64,000 nt of DNA from Rhodanobacter sp. (GCA_004298505.1 SCRO01000075.1:1-64000), one strand, 5' to 3'. Positions 8,618 through 18,046 are shown, counted from the stretch's first letter. Translations and numbers: made by a program. Notes: a model not told the origin generated them from the sequence alone.

Positions 8618-9529
8618 ATGAGTGCATTGTTGTTGCTGTTCGTGTGTCTGATCCTGGGCGTGCTGGTGGCACATTTCGCCAGGCCGCCAGCCGGCATCGT
8701 GCCGGGGATCAACTGGTGGGTGCTGAACGTCGCGCTGGCGGCGCTGGTGCTGGAGCTGATTCCGAAGCTGAAGTTCGACGCGCAACTGTGGTTTCCGGTG
8801 GCGGCGATGTGGCTCACCTTTGGCGGCGCATGGCTCCTGTTCGGCCTGCTCGGCCCACGCCTGGGCTGGTCGCGGCAGCGGACCGGTGCGCTGATCCTGG
8901 TTTGTGGCCTGGGCAATACCGCCTACATGGGTTACCCGCTGATCCAGGCACTGCATGGCAAGGCCGGGCTGGCGGTGGCGGTGGTGGCCGACCAGCTCGG
9001 CGCGTTTCCGGTGCTGGCCTCGGTCGGCATCATGGTGGCGTCGATTTATTCCGGGCGCACGCCGCGGCCACACCTGATGCTGCGTCGCATCTTTTCGTTT
9101 CCGCCGTTCCTGGCACTGCTGCTGGGCATCGTGGTGGGCCGGTTCGGCGGCTGGCCGGACTGGATGAATGGCGTGCTGGCACCCATTGGAGCCACGCTGA
9201 CGCCGCTGGCGTTGTTTTCGGTCGGTCTGCAGTTCAAGTTCCACCCAGGCCAGCGGCAACTGGGTGCAGCCAGCTGGGGGCTGGGCTGGAAGCTGCTGGC
9301 GGCGCCGTTGCTGTGCTGGCTGATGGGTGCGGCGGCCGGCGTGCGTGGCCTGGTGCTGACCGTGGGAGTCTTGCAGGCGGCGATGGCGCCGATGGTGTCG
9401 GCCGCGATCCTGGCCGACGAGTACGATCTGGACCCGGCACTGGCCAACACGGTGCTGGGCGCCGGCATCGTGCTGTCGTTGCTCACGGTGCCCTTGGGCA
9501 ACCTTTTGCTGGGCGGCGCGGCGTCGTGA
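8618..9529 (+). CDS. AEC family (auxin efflux carrier-like) transporter
   Basis: A 303-aa protein with about ten membrane helices in two repeats. Each half has the AEC pattern with a conserved Asn/Gly region (GLGNTAYMGYPL in the first half; QAAMAPMVSAAILADEY in the second). Such carriers export or import small carboxylates. The start ATG at 8618 begins the first hydrophobic helix. An in-frame ATG at 8585 would add 11 polar residues. It is divergent from the APH kinase. Confidence 0.85.
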   Translation: MSALLLLFVCLILGVLVAHFARPPAGIVPGINWWVLNVALAALVLELIPKLKFDAQLWFPVAAMWLTFGGAWLLFGLLGPRLGWSRQRTGALILVCGLGNTAYMGYPLIQALHGKAGLAVAVVADQLGAFPVLASVGIMVASIYSGRTPRPHLMLRRIFSFPPFLALLLGIVVGRFGGWPDWMNGVLAPIGATLTPLALFSVGLQFKFHPGQRQLGAASWGLGWKLLAAPLLCWLMGAAAGVRGLVLTVGVLQAAMAPMVSAAILADEYDLDPALANTVLGAGIVLSLLTVPLGNLLLGGAAS

Positions 9530-9635
9530 TAGCGCTTGCTTGCGGAGCGCGCGGCATCGAGACTTGGCCCGGGATTCCAGCGAGCGGGGGCTCGCATCAT
9601 GGCTGGCTTTGAACTGATCCGGGGGTTCTTCGGCA

Positions 9636-10061
9636 ATGAGCGGTGAAGCCATTGCTGCCATGACGCTGCCAGTTTCCAAACTTGTCGAACTGCGCGTTGA
9701 CGCATGGCTGTGGGCGGCGCGTTTTTTCAAGACCCGCAGCCTGGCCCGACAGGCCATCGAAGCCGGGCGCGTCGAGGTCAACGATGCCGGTTGCAAGCCG
9801 GCCAAGGCCTTGCATGTGGGGGATCGCCTGCGCATTGGCCGCGGTCAGGAGCGGCTTGAGGTGTCTGTGCTGGGCCTTTCGCCACGGCGCGGGCCGGCCA
9901 GCGAGGCCCAGCAGCTGTACCGTGAAACCGACGCCAGTCTGGCTGCGCGGGAGGCCTTGCGCGAGCAGCGTCGACTGAGCGGGGCGGCGTTCGATCACCC
10001 CGCGGGTCGCCCCGACAAGCAAGCCCGGCGGCAATTGCGGAAGATCAAGGGCTTGCGCTGA
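9636..10061 (+). CDS. hslR: Hsp15-like S4-domain RNA-binding protein
   Basis: A 141-aa protein with an N-terminal S4 domain (residues 16-75). The diagnostic R-x-D-x-WLWAARFFKTRSLA and VNDAGCKPAKAL blocks are present. A basic C-terminal helix ends KARRQLRKIKGLR. In E. coli Hsp15 binds stalled 50S subunits carrying nascent chains and recycles them. The Met at residue 9 is an alternative start. Length agrees with the family. Confidence 0.88.
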   Translation: MSGEAIAAMTLPVSKLVELRVDAWLWAARFFKTRSLARQAIEAGRVEVNDAGCKPAKALHVGDRLRIGRGQERLEVSVLGLSPRRGPASEAQQLYRETDASLAAREALREQRRLSGAAFDHPAGRPDKQARRQLRKIKGLR

Positions 10062-10141
10062 GAGCCTCACGTTGAGCCGTGGTTCGCGTAATGGCGCGGC
10101 CAGCTGCGCGAGCGTGCGCCGGGCCGGCTGCTGGCGTGAAG

Positions 10142-10161
10142 CCTCTGCGTGCGCGCAGAGG
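10142..10161 (+). terminator. Hairpin downstream of hslR
   Basis: CCTCTGCG-tgcg-CGCAGAGG forms an 8-bp perfect stem with a tetraloop, followed by GTTTCG. The U-run is weak, so the terminator assignment is tentative. Confidence 0.45.
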
Positions 10162-10255
10162 TTTCGTGGCGGCGAAGCTCCGCCCGGCGGTGAGAAGACT
10201 TCCGCCAGGTCTTCGCACGAATGACGCGCACGCCACACGCCGATCTGTCACAGGA

Positions 10256-10328
10256 GCCCGCTGGCGGGCGATGCTTCGGCTCTGAGGCACGGCGAAGATC
10301 AAGGCAAAAGCATCGCCCGCGAGCGGGC
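10256..10328. repeat. 21-bp inverted repeat between hslR and mutS
   Basis: The arms at 10256-10276 and 10308-10328 match at 19 of 21 positions, separated by 31 bp. The position, downstream of both convergent genes, suggests a bidirectional transcript-end structure or a REP-type palindrome. Confidence 0.5.
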
Positions 10329-10346
10329 AGGCGCGGGGTGCGGCTT

Positions 10347-12941
10347 TCAGCCAAGGGATTTGAGCCGGTACAGCGCTTCCAGCGCTTCGCGCGGCGTCAG
10401 TGCATCGGGCTCGAGCTCTTCCAAGGCGCGTACGGCGGCCGATGGTGGCACCGCAGCGAACAGGCTCAGCTGAGGCGAGGCTTCGGCAGCGGGCGCATGC
10501 GTACCGGCCTGCCGGTACATGCCGCGCTCGAGTTCGGCCAGGGTGTGCTTCGCATCGGCAATCACCGACTTGGGCAAGCCGGCCAGTGCGGCCACCTGCA
10601 GGCCGAAGCTGCGGTTGGCCGGGCCGTCTTTCACCGCGTGCATGAAGACCAGTTGCTCGCCGTACTCGACCGCATCCAGGTGCACGTTGGCGATCGAAGG
10701 AAACTCGCTGGCCAGTTCGGTCAGTTCGAAGTAATGCGTGGCGAACAAGGTGTAGGCACGGCTGCTGCGGGCCAGATGCACGGCGGATGCGCGCGCCAGC
10801 GAGAGGCCGTCGTAGGTGCTGGTGCCACGACCGACCTCGTCCATCAACACCAGGCTGTCGGCGGTGGCATTGTGCAGGATGTTGGCGGTCTCGCTCATTT
10901 CCACCATGAAGGTGGACTGGCCGCGCGACAGGTCGTCGCCGGCGCCGATGCGGGTGAAGATGCGGTCGATCGGGCCGATCACGGCGTGGCTGGCCGGCAC
11001 GTAGCTGCCGATGTGGGCAAGCAGCACGATCAGCGCGTTCTGGCGCATGTACGTGCTCTTGCCGCCCATGTTCGGGCCGGTGATCACCAGCATCCGGCGC
11101 GTATCGTCGAGCTTGAGGTCATTCGGCTCGAACGGTTCGTCGCGAACTTTCTCCACCACCGGATGGCGGCCGCGCTCGATCATGATGCCGGGCTCGTCGG
11201 TGAGCTCGGGTGAACTCCAGTCCAGCGCCTCGGCGCGTTCGGCCAGGGTGGCGAGCACGTCGAGCGCGGCGATCGCGCTGGCCGCTGCCTTCAGCGGCTC
11301 GAGCTTCTCGCTGAGCGTGTCGAGCAGCACCTCGTACAGCGCGCGCTCGCGCATCAGTGAGCGCTCCTTCGCCGACAGCACCTTGTCCTCGAAAGTCTTC
11401 AGCTCCTCGGTGAGGTAACGCTCGGTATTCTTGGTGGTCTGCCGGCGCGTGTAATGCGTGGGCGCCTTGTCCGCTTGCGCCTTGCTGATCTCGATGTAGT
11501 AGCCGTGCACGCGGTTGTAGCCGACCTTCAGGGTGCTGATGCCGCTGGCGGCCTTCTCGCGTTCCTCCAGTTCCACCAGGTACTGGTCGGCGTGGGTGGA
11601 CAGGCGGCGCAGTTCGTCCAGTTCGGCGTCGTAGCTGTCGGCGATCACGCCGCCGTCGCGTTGCAACACAGGTGGTTGTTCGACTACGGCGCGGGCGAGC
11701 AACGCCGCCGTCTCGACGTGATCACCGATGCTTTCGACCAGAGTGTGCAGCAGTGGGCTGTCCAGCGTGGCGATCTTCTCGCGCAGCATCGGCGCGGCCG
11801 CAAGCCCGTCGCGCAGGGTCGAGAGATCGCGCGGACGCGCCGTACGCAATGCCACGCGGGCGAGGATACGTTCCAGGTCTCCGATGCCGCGCAACTGTTC
11901 GCGCAGCCCCTCGTAGCTGCGATTGTCGATCAACATGCCGATCGCCTGATGCCGTCGGCGCAGCACCGGGCGCGAGCGCAGCGGCCGGGTCAGCCAGCGG
12001 CGAAGTGCCCGTGCACCCATCGGCGTCACCGTCTCATCCAGCACGCCGAGCAGGGTGTGTTCGGTACGGCCACTGGGATGGGTGTCCAGCTCCAGGTTGC
12101 GGCGGGTGGCAGCGTCCAGCGCGATGGTCTCGCTGGCACTCTCCACCGCCATGCCGGTGAGATGCGGCAGCGCGCTCTTCTGGGTCTCCTCGACGTAGCC
12201 GAGCAAACAGCCGGCAGCGGCAACGGCCAACGGCATGCCGTCGACGCCGAAGCCACCGAGGTCGCGGGTGCCGAAGAAGCGGTTCAGTTCGCGCTGTGCG
12301 GTATCCACATCAAAGTGCCATGGCGGCCGCTTGCGCAAGCCGGGCAGGGCGCTGACCAGCTTTGGCCACGCCACGTCCTCGCCGACCAGGGTTTCGGCAG
12401 GCTGCAGTCGCGCCAGCTCGGCCGCCAGGGCTTCGGCACTGGGCACTTCGCTGAGCAGGAAGCGACCACTGGACAAGTCCACCCATGCCAGGCCGTAGCT
12501 CGCACTCGGGCCCGCGGCAGCCGCAATGGACAGCAACAGGTTGTCGCGCCGATCTTCGAGCAGTGCCGCATCGGTCACTGTGCCGGGCGTGATGATGCGC
12601 ACGACCTTGCGCTCGACGATACCCTTGGCCAGCGCCGGGTCGCCCATCTGCTCGCAGATCGCCACCGACTCACCGAGTCGCACCAGTCGCGCCAGATAAT
12701 TCTCGGCGGCGTGATACGGCACGCCGGCCATCGGAATCGGCGCGCCGGCCGATTGCCCGCGCTGGGTCAGGGTGATGTCGAGCAGTCGCGCCGCCTTGCG
12801 CGCGTCGTCGTAGAACAGATCATAGAAATCGCCCATGCGAAAGAACAGCAGCACGTCAGGGTGCTCAGCCTTGGCCGCGAGATACTGGCGCATAAAAGGG
12901 GTATGCGTTTTAGAGTCATCCAACTGCTTGTTATTATTCAT
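10347..12941 (-). CDS. mutS: DNA mismatch repair protein MutS
   Basis: An 864-aa protein, normal length. Domain I has the mismatch-contacting [15 protein letters not shown], then connector, core and clamp domains. The ATPase has Walker [14 protein letters not shown] near residue 622, Walker [18 protein letters not shown] and ATHYFEL. It recognises mismatches and recruits MutL. The start at 12941 ([16 protein letters not shown]) was chosen because further upstream Met codons add unrelated sequence. The first ~17 codons use AT-rich codons (AAT, TCT, AAA, CCT, TTT) unlike the GC-rich remainder. This suggests that integration of the adjacent element replaced the original 5' end. Confidence 0.95.
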   Translation of the reverse strand: MNNNKQLDDSKTHTPFMRQYLAAKAEHPDVLLFFRMGDFYDLFYDDARKAARLLDITLTQRGQSAGAPIPMAGVPYHAAENYLARLVRLGESVAICEQMGDPALAKGIVERKVVRIITPGTVTDAALLEDRRDNLLLSIAAAAGPSASYGLAWVDLSSGRFLLSEVPSAEALAAELARLQPAETLVGEDVAWPKLVSALPGLRKRPPWHFDVDTAQRELNRFFGTRDLGGFGVDGMPLAVAAAGCLLGYVEETQKSALPHLTGMAVESASETIALDAATRRNLELDTHPSGRTEHTLLGVLDETVTPMGARALRRWLTRPLRSRPVLRRRHQAIGMLIDNRSYEGLREQLRGIGDLERILARVALRTARPRDLSTLRDGLAAAPMLREKIATLDSPLLHTLVESIGDHVETAALLARAVVEQPPVLQRDGGVIADSYDAELDELRRLSTHADQYLVELEEREKAASGISTLKVGYNRVHGYYIEISKAQADKAPTHYTRRQTTKNTERYLTEELKTFEDKVLSAKERSLMRERALYEVLLDTLSEKLEPLKAAASAIAALDVLATLAERAEALDWSSPELTDEPGIMIERGRHPVVEKVRDEPFEPNDLKLDDTRRMLVITGPNMGGKSTYMRQNALIVLLAHIGSYVPASHAVIGPIDRIFTRIGAGDDLSRGQSTFMVEMSETANILHNATADSLVLMDEVGRGTSTYDGLSLARASAVHLARSSRAYTLFATHYFELTELASEFPSIANVHLDAVEYGEQLVFMHAVKDGPANRSFGLQVAALAGLPKSVIADAKHTLAELERGMYRQAGTHAPAAEASPQLSLFAAVPPSAAVRALEELEPDALTPREALEALYRLKSLG

Positions 12942-13098
12942 ATATTTGAAAATGGACCGATGGTGCATGGGGCTCATTTGGTCGGTTATGGGGTGGTTTG
13001 ACGTCCAAGTTCCGTCCAAGTTGTGTTCCGGAACCCTCCTAGACGTCCAAGTTGTGGTTTACTCATTTCCCACTTGGACGGATCGGTTGGGAGGGGCT
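12942..13098. other. Probable element left end (attL) and integrase control region
   Basis: The 157 bp between the mutS and integrase starts carry three direct copies of CGTCCAAGTT (13002-13011, 13013-13022, 13044-13053) and one inverted near-copy at 13071-13080. Such repeats next to a tyrosine integrase resemble arm-type or accessory-protein binding sites. TTGACG at about 12998 may be an integrase -35 box. The right end of the element is outside the window, so the att core cannot be defined. Confidence 0.55.
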
Positions 13099-15042
13099 AT
13101 GGCGGGTTATCGTCTCACAGAGGCTCAGTTGCGGGCGCTCACGGTGGACCAGCGACCGGCGTTGGATGCGAAGGGCCGGACCACGTTGGTGGCCAACCAG
13201 GACCGCGCGCCGTACCGGTTCACCGATCATTCGCCGGGTGCGCCCCTGGGCATGTCGATCTACGTGGGTGGTCGCGGCGCCCGGTATGAGGTGCGCGTTC
13301 CCCTCAATGGGAAGGAGCTGCGCTACCAGATCGGGCCGGTTGCGGAGTGGTCGCTCGAGGACGCGCACCTTCAAGCGGCCACCCTGCGGAAGTCCACCCA
13401 GGCCCTGCGTCAGGATGCACGCGTGGTGGTCCAGGCCGAGGACGATACCCAGGCGGCCCGGAAGACCACGGTGGGGGATGCGATGCGGTCCTACATCGAT
13501 TTTCTGACGCTCAAGATCCACCAGGAAAAGGGCAAAGAGTCCGGAGTGATCGGGGCCCGCAATGCACTCGCGCGGCTGGCGCGCCCCGAGGTCGGTCTGG
13601 CGGATGTGCCGATTGCGGATTTGACGGATCAGCGCGTCCGGAAGGCCTGGGTGGATTTGCGGGTGTCCGCCATGAGCCGGTCCAATCGGCTGGGCGACGA
13701 GCTGCGGGAGAAGCTCCTCGCCTACAAAGACAAGAAGGGCCGCGGGTGGTGGGAGCTCACCCGCGAGGAGCTGCACAAGCTTTTGGGGCTCGAAGGCAAG
13801 CAGGTCGCCTTGGCGTTCGCTGCTGGGTTGGCGTCGGCCGAGCACACCATGGGCGATGCTGCCCGAGCCGTGGAGCGGGTCCTGCACACCGAACGCGGGG
13901 CGGCGTCCAACGCCGGCCGGCCGGTGGCGCTCACCTACAACCCGTTCTCGGTCTTGCGCGCCGATGGCTATTACCGATCCACCCGCATGCTGCGCCGTCA
14001 TTATGAGGCGGCTCGGATCCGCAACCCCCTGGGCGTGGACGACGACGAGAAGGGGACGAAGTCCCTGCCGACGGTGTTGAAGGCGATCGTGGGCCGTCGC
14101 GACCAGCAGGGCGGCCACAACGCGGCCGGTGTCGACTACCTGCTGCTGATGCTGCTCTGGGGCACGCGTAAGGCCGAAATCACCAAGCTGATGTGGTACG
14201 AGGCCGTCTCGAAGGACGATCGCGAGGCCACTCCGCCGCGGGTGTCCTGGGTGTGGCTCGCGCCTAAGCCGACGGCGCGCAATCCCACCACGGGCTATGC
14301 AGGCTCCCAGGTCTTCATCCACGACACGAAGAACGGTGATTCGCTCCTGTTCCCGGTGGCCTACTTTGCGTCGCGCGTCATGGCGTGGCGGGCCGCCACC
14401 CGGGAGGGCACCCGGGCGCGTTTGCAGAAGGTGTTGGCCGAGGCGGAGGAGCAGTACATGGGGGCCAAGGTCGGCTCAATGGTGCGCACGGAGGCCTTCA
14501 AAGCCAAGGAGCGCGCCGAGTGGCGCTTGGCCCAGGTGGATCGCTGGGTGTTTCCGGCACGCAATCCCAAAGCGGCCGAGGGGCACTACACCGACTCGAA
14601 GTCGATCATCGACAACGTGCGGTTCGATTCGGGGATCGAGGTGGGGCTGACTCCGCACGATTTCCGCCGGACCATGGGCCGCATGGCGGCGAAGCTTCTG
14701 CCCGGCCACATCGTTTCCCAGTTGCTGCACCACACGCGCGACGATGATCCCGAGGCGATGGCGAAGGTGTCCGAGCGTTATTCGGTGGCGGAGTGGTCGA
14801 CCATGCAGGAGGCGATGGAGAAAATCGACGAGTCCATCATCGCCACCAGCCCCCGCGTCTGGAATATCCTCAAGAACTCCGACCGGCCCCGTCTTGATGA
14901 GGCGAACGATCCGGAGGTTGTGATCCCTACTTGGCGCGCGAACCATGGACGCAAAACGAAGCCCGAAGGAAGCGACGACGACGCTCCAGCAACGCCGAGC
15001 GGCCAACGCCGCGCTGGCTCGAAAAAATCGGGACACGATTGA
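13099..15042 (+). CDS. int: Large tyrosine-recombinase integrase
   Basis: A 647-aa protein. Catalytic residues are visible. The box-I Arg is in LLWGTRKAEITKL (R357). The HxxR motif is in PHDFRRTMG (H520, R523). The following His is in SQLLHHTRDD. The nucleophile is Tyr in SERYSVAEW (Y561). It integrates and excises the mobile element. It is longer than most integrases because of a ~150-aa N-terminal arm region. The start at 13099 has a strong GGGAGGGG ribosome site; in-frame codons upstream run through the att repeats. Its 3' end overlaps the next gene by 98 bp. Confidence 0.92.
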   Translation: MAGYRLTEAQLRALTVDQRPALDAKGRTTLVANQDRAPYRFTDHSPGAPLGMSIYVGGRGARYEVRVPLNGKELRYQIGPVAEWSLEDAHLQAATLRKSTQALRQDARVVVQAEDDTQAARKTTVGDAMRSYIDFLTLKIHQEKGKESGVIGARNALARLARPEVGLADVPIADLTDQRVRKAWVDLRVSAMSRSNRLGDELREKLLAYKDKKGRGWWELTREELHKLLGLEGKQVALAFAAGLASAEHTMGDAARAVERVLHTERGAASNAGRPVALTYNPFSVLRADGYYRSTRMLRRHYEAARIRNPLGVDDDEKGTKSLPTVLKAIVGRRDQQGGHNAAGVDYLLLMLLWGTRKAEITKLMWYEAVSKDDREATPPRVSWVWLAPKPTARNPTTGYAGSQVFIHDTKNGDSLLFPVAYFASRVMAWRAATREGTRARLQKVLAEAEEQYMGAKVGSMVRTEAFKAKERAEWRLAQVDRWVFPARNPKAAEGHYTDSKSIIDNVRFDSGIEVGLTPHDFRRTMGRMAAKLLPGHIVSQLLHHTRDDDPEAMAKVSERYSVAEWSTMQEAMEKIDESIIATSPRVWNILKNSDRPRLDEANDPEVVIPTWRANHGRKTKPEGSDDDAPATPSGQRRAGSKKSGHD

Positions 15043-15448
15043 TCGAGCCATTTCCATGCGTCAGCATCGGGCGATCCTGCACGCGCTCGAGCAGATCATG
15101 ATCCGCGGTCGGGAGTTCGTCCTGGACTCCTGGGCCGCCCTGCAGGTGCCGCAGGTGTGGGCCCAGGACGCCTCCGGCGGTGTGGTGGGGCATATCCTCA
15201 CCATCTCAGACGCCGCCCTGCACGATGCTGCGGATTGGCTGGTGGCGCCTCTCGCGGTGGCCCTTGATGAGCCGTGGTCCAACCCCGACGAGCGGGGTGC
15301 CTGGACCGCTGCATACGTGGAGGCCCTGCGGTCGGTGGCCGACAAGGCCGAAGCCGTCGAGCGGGCGTTCCAAGATCGAGCCGTGCTGCGGGAGGTGTCC
15401 GGGCTTGATCCCGACGAGGACGAACCGGTCCCGCGGCGCACGGTGTAG
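14945..15448 (+). CDS. Hypothetical protein overlapping the integrase gene
   Basis: A 167-aa mainly helical, acidic protein with no recognised domain. It starts at ATG 14945 inside the last 98 bp of the integrase gene in another frame, so the two are probably cotranscribed and coupled. A basic N-terminal 40 residues (LQQRRAANAALARKNRD) precede Trp-rich helices. A role as recombination directionality or integrase accessory factor is possible from position only. A clear terminator follows. Confidence 0.7.
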   Translation: MDAKRSPKEATTTLQQRRAANAALARKNRDTIDRAISMRQHRAILHALEQIMIRGREFVLDSWAALQVPQVWAQDASGGVVGHILTISDAALHDAADWLVAPLAVALDEPWSNPDERGAWTAAYVEALRSVADKAEAVERAFQDRAVLREVSGLDPDEDEPVPRRTV

Positions 15449-15456
15449 ACCCAACA

Positions 15457-15481
15457 AAACACCGCCATCGGGCGGTGTTTT
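15457..15481 (+). terminator. Rho-independent terminator after the integrase operon
   Basis: AAAACACCGCC-atc-GGGCGGTGTTTT is an 11-bp stem with T-rich flanks on both sides. It can terminate the plus-strand integrase operon and probably also the convergent minus-strand SCPU operon. Confidence 0.8.
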
Positions 15482-15524
15482 GCATTCTTGCAGGTGGGTG
15501 ATCAGACCACCTGGCCGCCTGGGT

Positions 15525-16091
15525 TTACCAGGCCACGGTCACCGTTGCGGTGTCCGAGTAGCTGCCGACCTTCACGGGGTTGTTGAACGGCGCACTCGAG
15601 TTGTCGGATCCCAGGATGGAGAAGTACATCGGGACGGTGGAGGTGCCCACGGTGGCCGTCATGGCCAAGGCGGCGTTGTCGGTAACGTCACCCCACGGAA
15701 TCGTTCCCGCAGAATCTTGTGTGACGCGGTACTTGAGCAAGGAAGTCGAGTCGGTGCTATTCACCATGCCGTAAATTCCGTTTGTGCCAGCTGTGAAACC
15801 AACGTTGTAGTGGCTTACCCCAGCCACCGACACCGTGATCGGCACCGTGTCGGTGCAGTTCAGGGAGAGGGTCGAGGTGACCTGCAGATTGTCGGCGCCG
15901 GGAACGCCGTTGGCAGCGTCAGCCAGGATGCCGATGGAGCCGAAGTCCACGGGCGTGCCGGCCACTTCACAGGCCTGGTTGATGGTGACACCGGCGTTGA
16001 ACGTGGTCGAGGTGGTGCCGGCGGTGGCGGTGCCGGCCAGGCCGATCAGCAGGGCGCCGGCCAGGAGGGAGGGGATGAGTTTGCTCTTCAT
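15525..16091 (-). CDS. SCPU (spore coat protein U) domain secreted protein 1
   Basis: A 188-aa protein. A signal peptide (LLAGALLIGLAGTATA) is followed by one SCPU domain, in which a disulphide pair is likely (NQACEVAG and LNCTDTV). The motif YRVTQDSAGTIPWG matches the family YxLYxDAAxTxxWG block. The C-terminus ends in the beta strand SYSDTATVTVAW. SCPU proteins are fimbrial-type subunits of archaic chaperone-usher systems. No chaperone or usher is nearby. It is the last gene of a four-gene minus operon. Confidence 0.85.
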   Translation of the reverse strand: MKSKLIPSLLAGALLIGLAGTATAGTTSTTFNAGVTINQACEVAGTPVDFGSIGILADAANGVPGADNLQVTSTLSLNCTDTVPITVSVAGVSHYNVGFTAGTNGIYGMVNSTDSTSLLKYRVTQDSAGTIPWGDVTDNAALAMTATVGTSTVPMYFSILGSDNSSAPFNNPVKVGSYSDTATVTVAW

Positions 16092-16102
16092 GGGTGATGG
16101 CC

Positions 16103-16585
16103 TCAGAACGACACGGTGGCGGTGATCGGGGCGGAGTAGACCCCGGCCACGACGTTGGGTTGGGCGGGGATCTGACCGTAGACGGTCAGCGGGTTCGCCC
16201 CGTAGGCGGAGACCAGGGTCATCGCGGTGCTGTCGGCGGCGGTGCCCCACGGCAGCGAGAGGGCGGCGTCCTGGAACAGGTTGTAGGAGATCGCCGTGAC
16301 CCCGTCGGTGCTGTTGAGCATCGGCTGCTTGGCGAGCTCGACGGTCGCACTCAGGCTCGTGTCGTTGCACGTCAGGGCGAGCACGGCCTGGGTGGTTTCG
16401 CCAGTGAAGCCGGACTCGGGGGAGATGTTGCCGACCGCCGCGAACTGCATGTTGGCGGCGGTGATCGCGCAGGCGGGAATGACCGTGGCGGTCACCGGGA
16501 TGGTGGACGAGGCCGTGCCGGCGACGGCCGATCCGGTCAAGCCGACCAGCAGGGCGCCGGCCAGGAGGGAGGGGACGAGTTTCAT
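16103..16585 (-). CDS. SCPU domain secreted protein 2
   Basis: A 160-aa protein. The signal peptide (SLLAGALLVGLTGSAVA) is nearly identical to that of the next gene, showing recent duplication. The SCPU domain has paired Cys (PACAITA; LTCNDTS), YNLFQDAALSLPWG and the terminal strand GVYSAPITATVSF. An ATG five codons upstream (16600) is an equally possible start. A promoter of the element class lies at 16626-16653. Confidence 0.83.
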   Translation of the reverse strand: MKLVPSLLAGALLVGLTGSAVAGTASSTIPVTATVIPACAITAANMQFAAVGNISPESGFTGETTQAVLALTCNDTSLSATVELAKQPMLNSTDGVTAISYNLFQDAALSLPWGTAADSTAMTLVSAYGANPLTVYGQIPAQPNVVAGVYSAPITATVSF

Positions 16586-16625
16586 AGGTTGGGGTCTCAT
16601 GTTGTGGATGGAGGGTGGAGACTTC

Positions 16626-16653
16626 ATCAAACCAGGTTCGCGCGGATTGGCAA
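16626..16653 (-). promoter_or_regulatory. Predicted promoter, SCPU genes 2 and 1
   Basis: On the minus strand: TTGCCA, 16 nt, TTTGAT. The same pair of boxes with the same 16-nt spacer occurs at 38049-38076. A motif copy CCCCGTGTGGT lies beside it at 16659-16669. Confidence 0.55.
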
Positions 16654-16681
16654 TCGTTCCCCGTGTGGTAGTGATCACATT

Positions 16682-17539
16682 TCAGAACGCGACATCCACG
16701 CGGACCGGCGCTTGATAGACGCCGGAGGGGACCGTGGGCTGCGGCGGGATGAGTCCGTACACCGGGATCTGCAGGAAGCGGTTCAGGGTCGCGACCGGGC
16801 GCGCTTGGCTGGATACGCCCCAGGGCAGCGTGTGCGCCGCGTCCTGGAAGAAGTCGTAGGTGATGGCCGGGCTGGGGGCGCCCGCGCGCACCATCGGGCC
16901 CTTGGTGAGCTCCATCGTGGCGTCGCGGTAGTCGTTGCAGGTGAGGGTGATCCACGACTGCGCCGCCGCGCCGGTGAACCCGGACTCAGGGGACAAATCC
17001 CCGCTGTTGGGAAACTGCATGTCCTGCGCTTCCACGGTGCACGCCGGGGTGATCGTGGCGGTCACCTGCATGGTGGTGGTGCTCTGCGGGACGCCGCCGG
17101 CCATTACCTGGATCTGAACGGTGTCGATGTAGGTGCCGGCTCGGATGCTGTTGCCGGAGCAGCTGTTGTCCGCGCACTGGATGTTCGCGAAGAACGCGCC
17201 GTGGTACGTGCCGGATGGGACGGTCATACCGACCGATCCCGAACCCCAGGGCTGGGTGCGGGCGGCATCCTGGTAGATATGCGCGAAGAATCCCGCGTTC
17301 GTGGTGGGATCAGTTAGTTGCAGGGTGCCACTGTTTTGGAGCAGGCCGCCAGAGTCGGTGATGTTGACGGTGATGGGTCCCGGCACGTCGCACGTGACGT
17401 CGAGCGAGCCCTGGGCGGTCACACCGGCTTGCCCCAGAAAATCGAACGACCCGAAGTTGATGCCGGGCGTCGACACCGTGCAGGCGGCCCAGGAGGAGAT
17501 GGGAGCCAGCAGCAGGAGGAGGGCGAGCAGGCGCTTCAC
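16682..17539 (-). CDS. Tandem SCPU-domain secreted protein
   Basis: A 285-aa protein. A signal peptide (LLALLLLLAPISSWA) precedes two SCPU domains. The first covers residues ~19-145 with INFGSFDFLG and YQDAARTQPWG. The second covers ~150-285 with PACTVEAQDMQF, LTCNDYRD, YDFFQDAAHTLPWG and GVYQAPVRVDVAF. Two-domain SCPU proteins often sit at the fibre tip or act as the adhesin. The start overlaps the upstream ankyrin stop by 4 bp (ATGA), giving a coupled operon. Confidence 0.82.
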   Translation of the reverse strand: MKRLLALLLLLAPISSWAACTVSTPGINFGSFDFLGQAGVTAQGSLDVTCDVPGPITVNITDSGGLLQNSGTLQLTDPTTNAGFFAHIYQDAARTQPWGSGSVGMTVPSGTYHGAFFANIQCADNSCSGNSIRAGTYIDTVQIQVMAGGVPQSTTTMQVTATITPACTVEAQDMQFPNSGDLSPESGFTGAAAQSWITLTCNDYRDATMELTKGPMVRAGAPSPAITYDFFQDAAHTLPWGVSSQARPVATLNRFLQIPVYGLIPPQPTVPSGVYQAPVRVDVAF

Positions 17540-17910
17540 ATCCGCCTCCGGGCGCGGGGTTGGTCCGCGTTGAGGTTGGTGGGGAGGCCCACCACCTGCC
17601 GCAGCGTGGTGCGGTCTTGGGCGGCTTCGAGCATGTACAGGATCTGGGGGTTTCGCGTATTGATGTTCGTTTGATTGACGCGAGACGGATCTGCTCCAGC
17701 CTCAAGCAACATGGCGACAATGCTCGCCCTCGCCATTACTGGGTTGACAGCCCACATCAGCGGCGTGATGTCGTGGCGATCAGGTTGGTTGACCTGGGTG
17801 ACGCGGTCCTGCGCGGGGATGCGCGAGAGGATGTCGCGCAGGTGCCCTTCATCGCGTTGCCGGATGGCTTCAATAATCGCGGGCGTGAAGGATTCGTCGC
17901 TCAAGGTCAC
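17536..17910 (-). CDS. Small ankyrin-repeat protein (GTG start)
   Basis: A 124-aa cytoplasmic protein with about two ankyrin repeats (residues 45-80: DRHDITPLMWAV and VAMLLEAGADPSRVNQ). I chose the GTG at 17910 because it sits exactly where the conserved element leader (ACCACATCGAGACCGACC) ends. A longer ATG reading frame from 17943 would run through the promoter. It is the first gene of the SCPU operon. A link between cytoplasmic ankyrin protein and secreted SCPU proteins is unexplained. Confidence 0.72.
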   Translation of the reverse strand: MTLSDESFTPAIIEAIRQRDEGHLRDILSRIPAQDRVTQVNQPDRHDITPLMWAVNPVMARASIVAMLLEAGADPSRVNQTNINTRNPQILYMLEAAQDRTTLRQVVGLPTNLNADQPRARRRM

Positions 17911-17967
17911 GGTCGGTCTCGATGTGGTGTGTCCTCCACACACTACGAAAGCCGCACGACTTGTCCG
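17911..17967 (-). promoter_or_regulatory. Promoter and conserved leader of the ankyrin-SCPU operon
   Basis: On the minus strand: CGGACA, 16 nt, TAGTGT, then a leader ending ACCACATCGAGACCGACC immediately before the GTG start. No Shine-Dalgarno sequence is present. The leader is complementary to the RNA at 21305-21324. Confidence 0.6.
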
Positions 17968-18018
17968 GACTCAATACTCGGGATTGCGGCGTTCCTCACA
18001 TCTTCCCGTTTCGACGGG

Positions 18019-18046
18019 TTGCGCTTTGGCCCCGGTGTGATTGGAT
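18019..18046 (+). promoter_or_regulatory. Predicted plus-strand promoter with CCGGTGTG spacer motif
   Basis: TTGCGC, 16 nt containing CCCCGGTGTGA, then TTGGAT. The same layout occurs at 21225, 22242 and 40382. Confidence 0.55.
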
